Part shown: positions 12,815 through 23,885 of the stretch, in pieces | Position numbering within the stretch: the stretch's first letter is position 1 | How the letters are laid out: every line of letters begins with the position of its first letter | Assembly: GCF_000512585.2 (NCBI RefSeq) | Contig: NC_089245.1 | Location: forward strand, 1,426,001-1,490,000 | DNA from: Kwoniella bestiolae CBS 10118 | Lineage: Eukaryota; Basidiomycota; Tremellomycetes; Tremellales; Cryptococcaceae | Reading direction: 5' to 3' | Length of the DNA: 64,000 nt | The notes under the pieces: generated by a model | Database searches by the model: none | Told to the model about the DNA's origin: nothing | What the model saw: only the letters and a program-made list of their open reading frames with translations | Made by a program: the position numbers and the translations under genes

Positions 12815-14889
12815 TCAAGTTTGATATTGCTTACCTGTAACACTCAGTCACATCAGTACGTGCGATCAAGGTTCATACCCCATCATGACCACTTACGCAA
12901 GAACTTGGCGATGGTTTCAAGTTGGATGTTGCTGGTTCCTTCGTAGATCGCTCCGATCTGGAAAGTCCTGAAATCAGCTGACACAACATTTGAGCAAGCA
13001 ACTGACCAACTGACCTTTGAGTCTCGCCAATACTTCTCAAGACCGACTTCTCTTGTGAAACCTATCCGGTAGACCGTCAGCTATCACATCCTTGTAGTCG
13101 GTATGTACCTGCAAGCTCACCTTGACCACCTGTCCATTCGATAGCATTACCGGCTGCCTTTTGAGCGATCACTGATGCGAAGTACCTAAAAAGGAGTTGA
13201 TAAGCTCGATCTCGAGTGGTAGCTGACAGGGCGTGAGCTTACTTGGCCATGGCAGCTTCTTTGGTGAAAGGTCGACCTTCCTCCTGTCAACGATTTGCAT
13301 GACAATCAGCGCATGTCTCAGACAGTAGCCAATGACATCGACCCACCTTCAATCTCGCTGCGTTATAGGTCAACAACCTAGCAGCTTCAATCTCAGTAGC
13401 GACATCTGCAAATTGGAATCCCATTCCCTGGAACTCTCCAACAGGTTTACCGAATTGCTTTCGTTGATAAGCGTAGGTGAGGGACTTGTCGAAAGCTCCT
13501 TGGGCGAGTCCAATCATTTGGGCGGCAATCCCAATTCGACCTTCATTGAGGATTTCAATGGCGATCTGGGCAATGAGTGTTAGCGGGGCCCAAGCTCATC
13601 TGTACTGAGAAGGGTTCTCGGTCAACATTTCCCGCCGGATGACTCACCTTGTAACCTTTGCCTATCTCTCCAACGATGTTCTCCTTTGGAATCTTGACGT
13701 CATCAAAGTTCAACAGGCAGGTCGAAGAAGCTTTGATACCAAGCTACAACAAACATGAGCTATAATCAGAGAAATGTACTGAGATACTTAACTCACTTTC
13801 TTCTCCTTCTTGGCAATCTCAACGCCCATATCCTTGCTCATGACGAAACAGGTGATACCTTTGTATCCCTTGGAAGGGTCGACGTTGGCGAATACCTATT
13901 GATAAAGGGTAATCAGTTGGGATATCATATCGATGTCAGTGCAATCTAGGGTAGCTTACAAGGAAAGTGTCGGCCTCAGCCGAGTTGGAGATCCACCTGT
14001 ACATTGAAGTCATCAGCTATTTCACCTCCGAGTTTGACAGCTAGCTTACATCTTGCTTCCATTGAGTGTGTAGAAGTCACCGCTCTTGTCGAGTTTAGCG
14101 GTGGTTTGCAGGGCAAATGCGTCTGATCCTGAAGCAGGTTCGGACAGACAGAATGAACCGACCTGTTCCCCATTATCAGTATCAACTACATTGTCCCCTT
14201 GTACGTTGGACGTATGAGTGATGAGCAAAGTCAACCTACCTTCTTGGTGGCAAGATCGGGTAACCACTTCTCTTGAATCTCCTTCGATCCGTATAATCGC
14301 AGTACGGTGTTGACGAGGGTGTTGTGGACGTCACAGAGGACCGCCACGGAGGGATCGACTCGAGCGAGTTCCTAGTGATGCGACGGAGTGATTCAGCCAC
14401 AACATATCATTCAGAACGTGATAAGCGATGGAGATGAGTCTGTATTATGGCAATACTGACCTCAACAGCAATGATGGCACTAGTGAAACTACATTCCGAT
14501 CCCCCCATATCCGCACTGGTCTCAATACCCATCAACTACCATGTAGAACAAACATAAGCTATTGTCCAACTTGACACTATTCGTAGGGTAGGAAAAAGTG
14601 AGCTTACACCATTATCGAACAACCCCTGAATGACCTCTGGATCCATCTTCTCCTCTTCGTCCATCTTCAATACCTTTGGGCCAATCACATCTTCAGCGAA
14701 CCTTCGTACAGTCTCTCGGAGCATGTTCTCTTCTTCTGTAAAGTTCCATAATGACAGGGGAGTATCTATGGCTGGTCTGGTGATTTCCTGAACCTGTAAT
14801 CTGGGTGGGGTGGTTGATATAGCTCGTACAGCGTGGGAAGGGGGGAGTCGAGCTCGTAAGAGGGGAGATCGGAGGGTACGGGTCAACAT
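12815..14889 (-). CDS. Mitochondrial short/branched-chain acyl-CoA dehydrogenase
   Basis: This FAD enzyme oxidises short branched-chain acyl-CoAs (isoleucine/valine breakdown) to enoyl-CoAs and passes electrons to ETF. The start at 14889 gives MLTRTLRSPLLRARLPPSHA, a typical mitochondrial presequence. Domains follow the family order. The helical N domain carries FTEEENMLRETVRRFAEDVI and the GLMGIETSADMGG loop. The first signature is VGSFCLSEPASGSDAFALQT, and ANVDPSKGYKGITCFV is the beta domain. NEGRIGIAAQMIGLAQGAFD, QFGKPVGEFQGMGFQFADVA and GGQGFTREVGLEKYWRDSKI make the C-terminal helical domain. The catalytic Glu lies in AIYEGTSNIQLETIAKFL. The pattern fits ACADSB better than other family members. 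Eight or more introns split the gene. The last intron, read as 12842-12904, adds a short KQYQT tail; without it the protein would end a few residues later in FLRKWS. It is divergent from acetate kinase. Confidence 0.9.
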
Positions 14890-15442
14890 GATGATTGTGC
14901 GTTGAACTGTATGATTAATCAATCTGGGTCAGGAATGAAGAAGGATGAAAGACGTGTTTCGATCTGTCTCTGTGGGTTATATAGTGGTGATCACAGTGCA
15001 AAAGCTAGTCACGTTGCACACTGTATTGTATTGTTCATGTGGACGAAACAACACACACTAACACAGCACCAGGTGAAAGAGTGGACGATTGACCGGCAAA
15101 AACATATCAACTGATAACCGGGTAGATTCTTTATTCATTTGCCCCCCTTTGCTGGGCCTACCCCACACTGCTCCCACGTGCGTGACGTCAATATCAACCT
15201 CCTACCCCGCATTACACTTTCCACATTCCCACGATTTAGAGTAACGACGAATGTCCATGCGAAGGTGTCCGATGAAGACTGAGATTATCTATTCACTCCG
15301 ATCAAACTACTCCGCAGCCTTGCTAAACAAAAGATATAAGAAGAACCTTGATCGCTGCCTCCGAGTGGTCACTGCAGTAACGAAACACTAACAGACCCCC
15401 AATATATATATATATACTAAAAGACACAAAATACAAAATACA
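14890..15442. promoter_or_regulatory. Shared promoter between acyl-CoA dehydrogenase and acetate kinase
   Basis: These 553 bp separate two divergent metabolic genes. In the middle, a CACGTG E-box (15175-15180) is followed two bases later by the full palindrome TGACGTCA (15183-15190), the classical ATF/CREB site. On the acetate kinase side a 15-base alternating TATATA run spans 15402-15416, only 26 bp before the ATG at 15443. It therefore implies a very short leader if used as a TATA box. Regulation by bHLH and bZIP factors is inferred from the motifs. Confidence 0.6.
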
Positions 15443-17591
15443 ATGGCCTCGTACCTTCTAGCGATAAATTGCGGATCATCATCCATCAAAGGTAAACTAT
15501 TCGGTATACCCAAATCCACTTCGGAACCACTAGACTCGCAAGCTTCATTGGAGGTAGTGAATATAGGCTCGAAAGATGAGAAAGTAAAGATTAAAATCAC
15601 ATGGGAAGGGGATAGGGGAGAAAATCTTACGGAGGAAGGTAAGAGTGGGGATGAGGTTGATTGTGGGTTATACTACTTTCTTTATTATCTTCTCCATGGA
15701 GCTTAGGAAGTCATGGGCTGATAGCAGGTCATGTATGTCTGATCAGACGAATCTCTCATCCCCTTCTTATTGGACCACCTTACTTCATCCGCTGTCAACC
15801 TCAAGAAAGAAGATATCAAATACGTCACTCACAGGATGTAAGTATCAGCTAGCTTTGTCAAACGAAATTCCACGATGATTTCAGCTGATAGGCAGTCTGT
15901 CTACAGTGTCCACGGTGGAGCCCATACGAAAGGAATCATAGTGACCAAAGAACATGAAGAAGCTTTGGAAGAGATGGACAAGTTATCCGAATTTGCTCCT
16001 CTTCACGTGAGCTTCTTATAGCTCACTATAAGGTATCTTAGCTGATTTGAGATATCGTAGAACCACCACGCAGTCGTAGCCGTACGATCATGTCTCAACG
16101 CCTTGCCTCAGCACACATCTTTGATGGTATTTGATACACTCTTCCACGTACGTGTCAGCTCCGTGCTGTCAAAAGACCCTTCGAGGAGCCTTCGAGGAAG
16201 CTGATTTTGCTACTTAGGCATCAATCCCTGAAGAAGTATATACCTACGCACTTCCACCACCAGATAGAGAGCTCGCAATGCCTTTGAGGAAGGTGAGTAT
16301 TCATATGGTGTCAGCTGAATGTTGACCGATCCTCCGAGTAAGCTGATCATTGCGATACTTGACAGTACGGTTTCCACGGTTTGTCATACGCTTCTATCCT
16401 GCAATCTATGTCCCAGCATCTGAACAAGGAAGCAAAGGATATCAACTTGGTAGTGGCTCATCTGGGTAGTGGGGCTTCCGCTTGTTGCATCAGGAATGGA
16501 GAATCTGTCGACACCAGTAAGTTTCGGTATACAGTTTGTTTTCTTTGCCTAAGGCTATTCTCGAAGTCCCCAAGAAATATGCTTATGTCTATTCTTTTCT
16601 TCACCGTAGCGATGGGTCTCACACCGCTCGAAGGCCTTATTGGAGGAACGAGATCAGGTACTATCGATCCGACAGCTATCTTCCATCTGACGGCGAACCC
16701 TGCTGAAGGAGTGGATTTCAAGGATTACACCGTGTCGAAAGCTGAGATATTGCTGAATAAGTGAGTTTACATACCCGCTTTCGTTTCGTTTCTAGCCTCT
16801 TCCCTCTTACTTCGTGTCTTCTTCCCCTTCTCCCCCTTCTCCCCCTTCTCCCCCTTCTCCCCCTTCTCCCCCTTCTCCCCCTTCTCCCCCTTCTGCCTCT
16901 TCTCCCTCTTCTGCCTCTTCTGCCTCTTCTCCCTCTTCTCCCTCTTCTCCCTCTTCTCCCTCTTCTCCCTCTTCTCCCTCTTCTCCCTCTTCTCGCCCTT
17001 CTCGCCTTCCTTATCTCCGATTCCTCGCCTTCCTTCAATCTTCCCCGTTCCCCCTTTCGCCTGTCCTCCCTCCTTCCGCATCTCCTTCTTCCTGCAACCC
17101 CCTCTTCAGTCCCCTCCCACCCCCTCGTAGCATTTCAGACTAACGGGCCTTTCTCTCCCAGAAAATCCGGTCTCTCCGCCCTTGCAGGCACAACCAACTT
17201 CGGCACCATCATCTCCCGTCTCTCGTACACCTCGGGCTGTACCAAAGAAGAGCACGACCGAGCCGTCCTAGCCTACAAAGTCTACCTCGACAGACTGATG
17301 AATTACATCTCGCAATACCTGTTCAAGCTCCTTTCGACAGTCGGTATAGAAAACATCGATGGTATAGTATTTTCGGGGGGGATAGGCGAGAAGGGCTCGA
17401 AATTGCGGGAAGACGTTTTAGAGAGATTGCAATGGCTTGGAGTGGAGGTGGATAAAGAAAGGAATGATGGGAAAAATACGGGGAGGGTTACGGAGATCAC
17501 GACGAGAGAGAGCAAGATTAGGGGGTGGGTGGTGGAGACGGATGAGGAGGGGTGGAGTGCGAAATTGGCGAGAGACGAGTTTGGGTTTTAG
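15443..17591 (+). CDS. Acetate kinase
   Basis: Interconverts acetyl phosphate + ADP with acetate + ATP; in fungi it is usually the partner of phosphoketolase. The signature LAINCGSSSIKGKLF is at residues 5-19. VHGGAHTKGI, VVAHLGSGASACCI, TTMGLTPLEGLIGGTRSG and FSGGIGEKGSKLRE cover the ASKHA nucleotide- and acetate-binding segments. FDTLFHASIPEEVYTYALPP contains the catalytic Asp region, and YGFHGLSY follows it. Exon 1 ends at about 15631 and joins ACGAATCTC at about 15748, with further short introns after. The intron at 16761-17161 is unusually long (401 nt) because of a pyrimidine minisatellite. GTIDP replaces the bacterial GDLDP. The chosen start is the first ATG and gives the usual N terminus. 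A heptamer repeat begins at the stop codon. The product is presumably cytosolic, as no targeting signal is visible. Confidence 0.92.
16822..17005 (+). repeat. Intronic pyrimidine minisatellite, 9-bp units
   Basis: Inside the acetate kinase intron a 9-bp unit, TTCTCCCCC, is repeated perfectly about eight times, then continues as the variants TTCTCCCTC and TTCTGCCTC for roughly another dozen units. The coding strand is almost purely pyrimidine for over 150 bases. It ends about 150 nt before the acceptor. Confidence 0.9.
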
Positions 17592-17633
17592 GATTTAGGA
17601 TTTAGGATTGAGGATTGAGGATTGAGGATTGAG
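17587..17633 (+). repeat. Heptamer tandem repeat at the acetate kinase stop codon
   Basis: Three copies of TTTAGGA are followed by three of TTGAGGA and a partial unit. The first TTTTAG includes the acetate kinase stop codon, so the repeat forms the very start of the 3' UTR. A second, looser GCGAAT-type hexamer repeat lies at about 17709-17741. Confidence 0.85.
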
Positions 17634-18829
17634 TGTGCTCTTAGCAATCATGGTTTTCTTGGAGGCGGTAGACACGAAGGGACATTTTGTACGGATCATA
17701 TGAATATAGATGCGAATGCGAATTTGAATGCGAATGTAAATGACTGCAAAATGAACGTATTCTGTTATATGTTCGTTCCATCATCTTATGTGGTTTGAAT
17801 CCATGACTAGGTAGATAGATACATACACCTTACGAATCAATCAAGCCGAAAACAAAAAAAAAACCAAGCTTCAAGTTAAGAGGCAACCGTTTTGAACAGC
17901 CTGACCGAGATCTCTGCTAGCTCCGACGCTAATCAGAACCAAGCGTCGTACAGATCGGTCAAAGCTCTTTCAAACCAAACAACCCCTTTTTGGAAGTCAT
18001 CAAGTGGAGAGTGGGATTTGAACCCACGACAAATAGATAGATGCTCGACGATAAAGTCGAATTGCAATCTATGATTCTACGCCTGAAATACCCCCACTGG
18101 GTTTATGTCTCGCTCAAAGGTTGATGCTATATATAGTGTTTGGGCTAGTCGTCATTTTACATTGCGTATCATCTTTGACAAGTCCTCAATCAGAATTGAT
18201 TGCCTCTTGATATGATCCGATGCAAGGTATTCATTCAATGAATGGTACATGGTATGTAAATACATGGAAGCTATGGGTTTGTCTACCAAATCAATTGCCC
18301 CCAAGCTTATCCGACGATGCACGGGAATATCCCTGTCTGTCTGCCTTGTCTCGAAAGATTGAAGGAGATGCCCCATCTGCATACATACCTTTGGATACTG
18401 CTGGTCCAGTCTGCCTTCGCCTTGATGTGCAAGGATGACCACCGTACGTTCATGGTCTTTCGTCTCTTGGTTGTGCTTGTACGGAAACAATATGGGATAT
18501 GGACACATACAGATCATCTCCCCGTCACTGGTCATGGACTTGCGGTCATGTCCGCCGGTTTTACCGGGTAGCCGATGTTCGAGTGCTAAACTTTAAATTG
18601 TTCGAGAAAATGGGATTTTTGGTTGCGGTCAGCTGACAAGTGTTTGATTTTCTTCGGTATTTGAATTGGATCATCTTCATATCTACGCTACTGCAATTGC
18701 CTCCAGTCAGGCAAGGACATTGGCTCCGAGATACCCGGAAAGTGAGGCGAGAATCGACATCATCATACCACAACTTACCATATATATACCCCTTGCTCCC
18801 CTCTGATTTAACCCCTGCTCTTCGTCATA
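17634..18829. other. Intergenic region containing only a tRNA gene
   Basis: Apart from the tRNA-Cys at 18003-18097 I see no gene. A TATATATA run at about 18779-18787 lies some 45 bp before the acyl-CoA synthetase start and may be its core promoter. Confidence 0.5.
18003..18097 (-). tRNA. tRNA-Cys (GCA), intron-containing
   Basis: On the minus strand the acceptor stem GTGGGGG pairs with TCTCCAC (two G-U pairs), with discriminator U73, canonical for tRNA-Cys. The T arm is GTGGG-TTCAAAT-CCCAC. The anticodon stem ATAGA is followed by TTGCAA (anticodon GCA), a roughly 24-nt intron, then TCTAT and a 5-nt variable loop TTGTC. The D arm (TTTC AGGCGTA GAAT) is weak and departs from the usual GCTC...GAGC. 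That could mark a diverged copy, though every other element is intact. Confidence 0.8.
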
Positions 18830-21619
18830 ATGAGACCTCCATCAATCTCCTCTCTACTACACTGTACCCCTTCATCCTTCGCATCATCTTCAAAACTCAC
18901 ACTCCCCTCATTTAGCATATCAAGGCAATACCAATCATCCTACACTCCACCACTACCAATAGGATACACCTACTACCCAAACCACAACGACACGCCCTTC
19001 AACATGTCCCCTTCTTCCACCTCCCCCTCCCCTCAGCCCCGCCCCGACCAGATCTATACTTCCACTATCCCCGCACCGCATCTACCAAGAATGTCAGTCT
19101 ACCACTACCTCTTCCCCTTCAAGAAGTACAAATCGAAACACCGCACACGATTCCTGTACTACCCCGACCCGAACCTTGAGAAACCCTCTTTCATCGATGG
19201 ACTCACCGGCCGATTCGTCACTCGTGCTCAGGTGGAGGAGCAATCCAAGATGTTAGCTACGGGGTTGAAGATCAAGGGGATCGAGAGGACGGAAGTGGGA
19301 TGTGTTTTTGGGATGAATAGTTTGGAGTGGATTAATGCTTGTTTTGGAGTGCAGGCGTTGGGTGCGGTGGTTAGTCCGGCTAATTATGCTTAGTGAGTTG
19401 GTTCGATTTGATGGTCTTTCACTTGAAATTGGTATTTAAGGAGGGAGAGAGAGAGGGGAAGGGGGTGAGAGGAGTAGGGAGGGAGGAAAAGAGAGTAGGG
19501 GGGGGGAGAGGAGAAGAGGGGTAGAGGGACAGGGGGAAGGAGCAGACAGAGGGATGAGTCAAGGGGAACTCGAGAGAATGCACACAGATCGGCATTGAGA
19601 CATGACAAAAGGCTGGACACGCGAGTACGCTTGGCTTTCACAGAACGAAATCGTTCTTGAGATGGACGAATAATCGAGAAGGGCAGAGCGAAATCGTTAT
19701 CTACATCGAACCCCGAGCTAATATTGGGTCGTCTTCATAGCACTCCCGACGAGCTCCTCCATCAATTACGCGACTCGACCTCATCCTTCGCATTCGTCCA
19801 ACCGGCTCTACTACCCACTTTCCTTAAAGCGCTGGAACTCGATCCCAAATACAGTATCCCAGATAATAGGATTTTCTTGCTCTGCACGAAAGCTGAGAAA
19901 GAGCAACTGAAAGAGAAAGGTTCAGACGCTGAGAAAGGATGGATGGAGAGATTCCAATGTTCAGAGGAATTATGGGAGAAATCAGGTACACCCAAGCGAT
20001 TCCAGGATGGGATGGAGGAGAGAACGGCTTATTTATGCTATTCGAGTGGAACTACTGGGAGAGGGAAGGGTGTGGAGACGAGTCATCATAATGTGACGAG
20101 TCAGGTGAGACCGAGACCATCTCGTCAAGATGTATTGGCATTATAGCTGATTATGATGCATTGATATAGGTACAAGCTCTTAATTGCTCTTATGAACCTA
20201 TCAAGTACAAGGATGTTATTCTGGCTATGTTACCTTTCAGTCATATCTATGTGAGTACAATGTGAACCGGACCAGATCTTATATGGATTTCGCTGATCAA
20301 CCATTTTGATTTTGCAGGGATTGACAGTGTGAGTACTCAGCCGCAGGTTCAGAAATCTTCGTCTTTGGACGAGATCCATTCAGCTGACGATCACGCTCCA
20401 ATAGTACGCTGCATCAACCTCTCACCGTTAATGGTACCGTAGTCGTTTTACCCCGATTCGACGAGATCGCTTTTCTTAAGGCCGTTGAACGGGTAAGTAT
20501 TAGCGATGCCCCATCTTGATTACGCATCGAGCTGACAAGTCCATGACTTCCAACAGTTCAAGGTAACCTGGGCATTGGTTGTCCCACCAATGTTGATAGC
20601 CCTACTGAACTCAAGCAACGTATCCAAATACGACATCTCCACCATCCGAGGCTTCATGTCAGGTGCTGCGCCCCTCTCGTCCGACCTTATCCAAGCGTTC
20701 GAAGCCAAATTCCCACATATCAAGATGACCCAGGGATATGGTCTAACAGAAACAACCCCCGTATCTAACGTGATGAACCTCAAGGAGGCCCAAGAGAAAG
20801 GACGGAACGGGAAGATCGGAAGGATCATACCTACATACCAGGCACGGCTGGTCGATCAGGAGACAGGGAGAGATGTGGAGCCGTCCAAGGGCGAGCGAGG
20901 GGAGTTGTGGTTGAGAGGACCGAGCGTTATGAAGGGTTATTGGAGGAATGAGCAGGCCACGAGGGAAGTGTTCGCGGAGGGGGGGTGGTTCAAGACGGGT
21001 GATGTGGCTATGATGGATAAAGAGGGATATTTCTCGTGGGTCGACGATCTCTCGGAAACATAAACCTGAAATCAAGGGGTCAGTATTTGAGATTGGGCAG
21101 CAAGCTGATGATTCGTTTGAATCGGATTATAGCATTGTCGACAGAGTCAAAGAACTGATCAAATATAAAGGATTCCAAGTCCCTCCAGCAGAGTTGGAAG
21201 CTCTCTTGATCACTCATCCGGATATTGCGGATGTTGGTGTGATAGGTATTCACTCGAAAGAGCAGGCCACGGAATTACCAAGGTATGTGATGTGACGTGC
21301 GAGATCGCCCATCTACCAATATCTCAATGGGTATCCAGCCTTGACTAATACCTGGTGGGTGTACAGAGCATACATCGTACCCAAATCTGGTCTCTCGGCT
21401 TCTTTCACCACCCCTCAATCCAAAATGGAATTCACAAACAAAGTACAAGAGTGGGTGGCTGGGAAAGTAGCGAATCATAAAAGGTTGAGAGGTGGGGTGG
21501 TACTAGTGGATGTTATTCCCAAATCACCTAGTGGGAAGATATTGAGGAAGGATCTTAGGGCTAGAGCAGTGAGGGAGGAGGAAGAGAGGGTGAAAGAGGG
21601 GAGGGTGGCAAAGTTGTAG
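18830..21619 (+). CDS. 4-coumarate-CoA-ligase-like acyl-CoA synthetase, peroxisomal PTS1 (AKL)
   Basis: ANL-superfamily adenylating enzyme that forms acyl-CoA from a carboxylate, ATP and CoA; substrate unknown. Motifs in order: AMP-binding YSSGTTGRGKGVETSHHN (P-loop, with GRGK in place of the usual LPKG), MLPFSHIYGLTV, GFMSGAAPLS, QGYGLTETTPVSN, GWFKTGDVAMMDKEGYFS, IVDRVKELIKYKGFQVPPAE, and the catalytic Lys segment KSPSGKILRKDLRARAV. The protein ends in AKL, a PTS1 peroxisomal signal. The first ATG (18830) adds a Ser/Arg-rich, acid-poor leader of 58 residues resembling a mitochondrial presequence; an in-frame ATG at 19004 (MSPSSTSPSPQPRP) would skip it. A 346-nt intron (19393-19738) contains a purine-rich tract. 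About six introns in total are phase-consistent. Confidence 0.87.
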
Positions 21620-21991
21620 TAGTGTTTTCTCTACTTTATCCAGCGGGCAGGGGCGGACATTGTGAATTAGGGGAGATAGGTATTTAGGAATACGTACATG
21701 AATATGAATATGAATTGTTGTATCTCGTAAATAATTCAAGAATGTATTGGACAAGTCGTCTTTTCAAGTGAATCTGACATTGTTTCACGAGCATCGATGT
21801 ACCCGATGATTCCGTAGTACGATATACTGTACGTTTGCATGAGTATATCGTCCACATACGTACGAGTATCATACAACAGATGTTATTCAATGCTCTACGC
21901 CTCTATCAAATCTTCCTTTGAGCGATATACGATACTCCCCCATGGCAACAGCAAAGCCATTATCATATCCATATCCATATCCATATCCACA
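21620..21991. other. Convergent 3' region with ATATCC hexamer repeat
   Basis: This is the space between the stops of the acyl-CoA synthetase and DCC1. About four tandem ATATCC/CATATC units lie at 21965-21989, abutting the DCC1 stop. No gene is visible. Confidence 0.6.
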
Positions 21992-23493
21992 CTAACTACT
22001 CCTCCGAGGGTACCACCACACCCCCCCATCCCTTTCTTTGACGACCCTCACAAACTTCTGTACGAGCTTATCCCTAGATTTGATATCCCCATCTCGTGTC
22101 AATCCTTTAAGGAAGGGTATGATCTCTTCAGGTCTCCATTTAGGTCGCGTGAGGAATAGGTCGGAGAATCGTTCGGAGGGTTGGAGGGGGAGGGAGGATA
22201 TTGGGAAGTGCGTTATTAGTGAAGTTGAGGATGACAGGGATGAGGATGTAAGGGGGGCTGGGGATATTAGATATTCTCCCTTTGATGTCAAGGTGTTAGC
22301 GTTCAGCCATTTAACAGCGCTCCGCACTCACCTCCAACAGCTTCACATCCACTTGATCCCTCCATTCCTCCCCCACCTCGACCTTCCAATCCTCCTCGAA
22401 TTCATCCAACTTCCTATCTTTCACACCTATCAACAGACCATTGCCTACCTCCCTAATGATCCGCTTGGTATCAGCTTTCCAGACCTCGCCTTCAACGTCT
22501 GCTTGACTTATCTCCCCAAACAACTTCAACACTTCTGCTGAAACTGACTCATCCACCTCGTGATCATCCTCTAATGCATTAATTACAGCTCTACTTGGCG
22601 CCGTATTGGGATTGGAGGGATCGATAGAATGGATAGTCAATAAGGATAATACGATCGATAAGAGCTCTTTCAGCTCTTTAGGGGGAAGTAACAGCATTTT
22701 ACCTAAGCAATCAATGTAAGCTCATGATCTCAAATGACGGAATGTCTCTCTCAGTTAGAGCTTACATACCCTCTACCTCGACTACGTTCCTCTCTCTCAA
22801 ACCTCGCTCCAACTCCTCCTCACTACATTGAATCACACTGCCCAATTGCTCCTTCGTCCATCTCTTCACTCTTCTCTCCTTCTCCTTCTCCCCCCTCTTC
22901 CTCTTACCCAGACTATTCGAATTGACACCCCTCCAAGCTGATTCACGCAGGACTGTGCGGATTCGTTCCAAGTGGGGGGAGATGGCAACGCACTCGAGGA
23001 TCTCATGGCATGTATCTCGGATTTGTAATATCGGTCTCGCCTCGTCTCCTGTTCCTGCTGAGATTGAAGCAGAGGAAGAGGGAAAGGGGTTGCGGCACAC
23101 TAATATGGAGTTGGATATTCCGACAGTACGCAATTGGAATGTCGAGTTGGGTGTGCACAGCACTGCGTCGTCGGATGGTTTACCTTTGATTGTAAGACTA
23201 TTATATGTGAAAGAAACTATCAGCTCGCATGTCGGTGAGGGATTCTCTGACGATGAAGCTGATTGGCTAGAAAGGGTTTTGGGGGCAGCGATCAGAGAGC
23301 TGGTCACTTACGGAAATACGCCGTCACTGTTCCCGTTGGTGCTTTTGCCTTGATCGATAGCTTTGATTATTTCCGGGGGGAGCTCGAGGAGTTGATAGCT
23401 CTCTTCTGGGTTTTCTTCGAGGGATGTAGAAGAAGAGGAATGGGAGTATCGGAGAATGACTGAATTGTGCGGGAGGTTGGATCCTACTGGCAT
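21992..23493 (-). CDS. DCC1: Sister chromatid cohesion protein Dcc1
   Basis: Dcc1 joins Ctf8 and Ctf18 in the alternative RFC clamp loader that acts on PCNA at replication forks and supports cohesion. The minus-strand reading begins MPVGSNLPHNSVILRYSHSS at 23493. The conserved block after the first intron is LTIKGKPSDDAVLCTPNSTF followed by QLRTVGISNSILVCRN, which matches the diagnostic Dcc1 signature (DAVLCT, then TSNTLL-type strand). The middle contains RWTKEQLGSVIQCSEEELER, a winged-helix-like segment. The C terminus, spliced via GEYLISPAP, has SERFSDLFLTRPKWRPEEII and ends DKLVQKFVRVVKERDGGVWWYPRRSS. About four introns are evident. It shares a 392-bp divergent promoter with the WBP2-like gene. 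The identification rests on motif order and is fairly secure. Confidence 0.85.
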
Positions 23494-23885
23494 GATGGTG
23501 GAGTATCAGTCAAACTAGGCAGTTGACTTGTGGTGAGAGGAGAAGAAAGAGAAGGGCAAGAGAATGGACAGGTCTGAAAAATCAAAAGTGTTCGAGTACG
23601 CGTCCAGACTGGAAGTCATGTTCGCACTGACCGCGTTTCGGTGACTGACACGTGGTTATCACCCGGAATTATTACGTAACTCGTTCCCTGGTCGTTATGA
23701 CGAGGTTGAAGCATGTTCACCGTGCGGCAACAGAGCATCAATATATAAACGCATCTATCAACCTGGTTGCATGCTAAGTACACATCAATATCCTATACTC
23801 GACATTTCCTATCACATCGCAACTCCCTCTTCAAGCATCTTGTCACTTGTCTGTCCTTTGCTCAACACCTCGAGTCCGACACAAG
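23494..23885. promoter_or_regulatory. Divergent promoter between DCC1 and the WBP2-like gene
   Basis: The 392 bp contain the palindrome TTACGTAA (23672-23679), a bZIP-type half-site pair, and a GACACGTGG site just upstream (about 23646-23654). A TATATAA lies near 23743-23749 on the WBP2-like side. No coding sequence is apparent. Confidence 0.5.

Noticed and set aside
16718..17143. Long open frames of Leu-Pro-Leu or Ser-Pro-Ser type on both strands
   Set aside because: They are translations of the CT minisatellite inside the acetate kinase intron; the 9-bp unit keeps every frame open.
17587..17633. Telomere-like TTTAGG repeat
   Set aside because: The units are TTTAGGA/TTGAGGA, too variable and only seven long, inside a 3' UTR.
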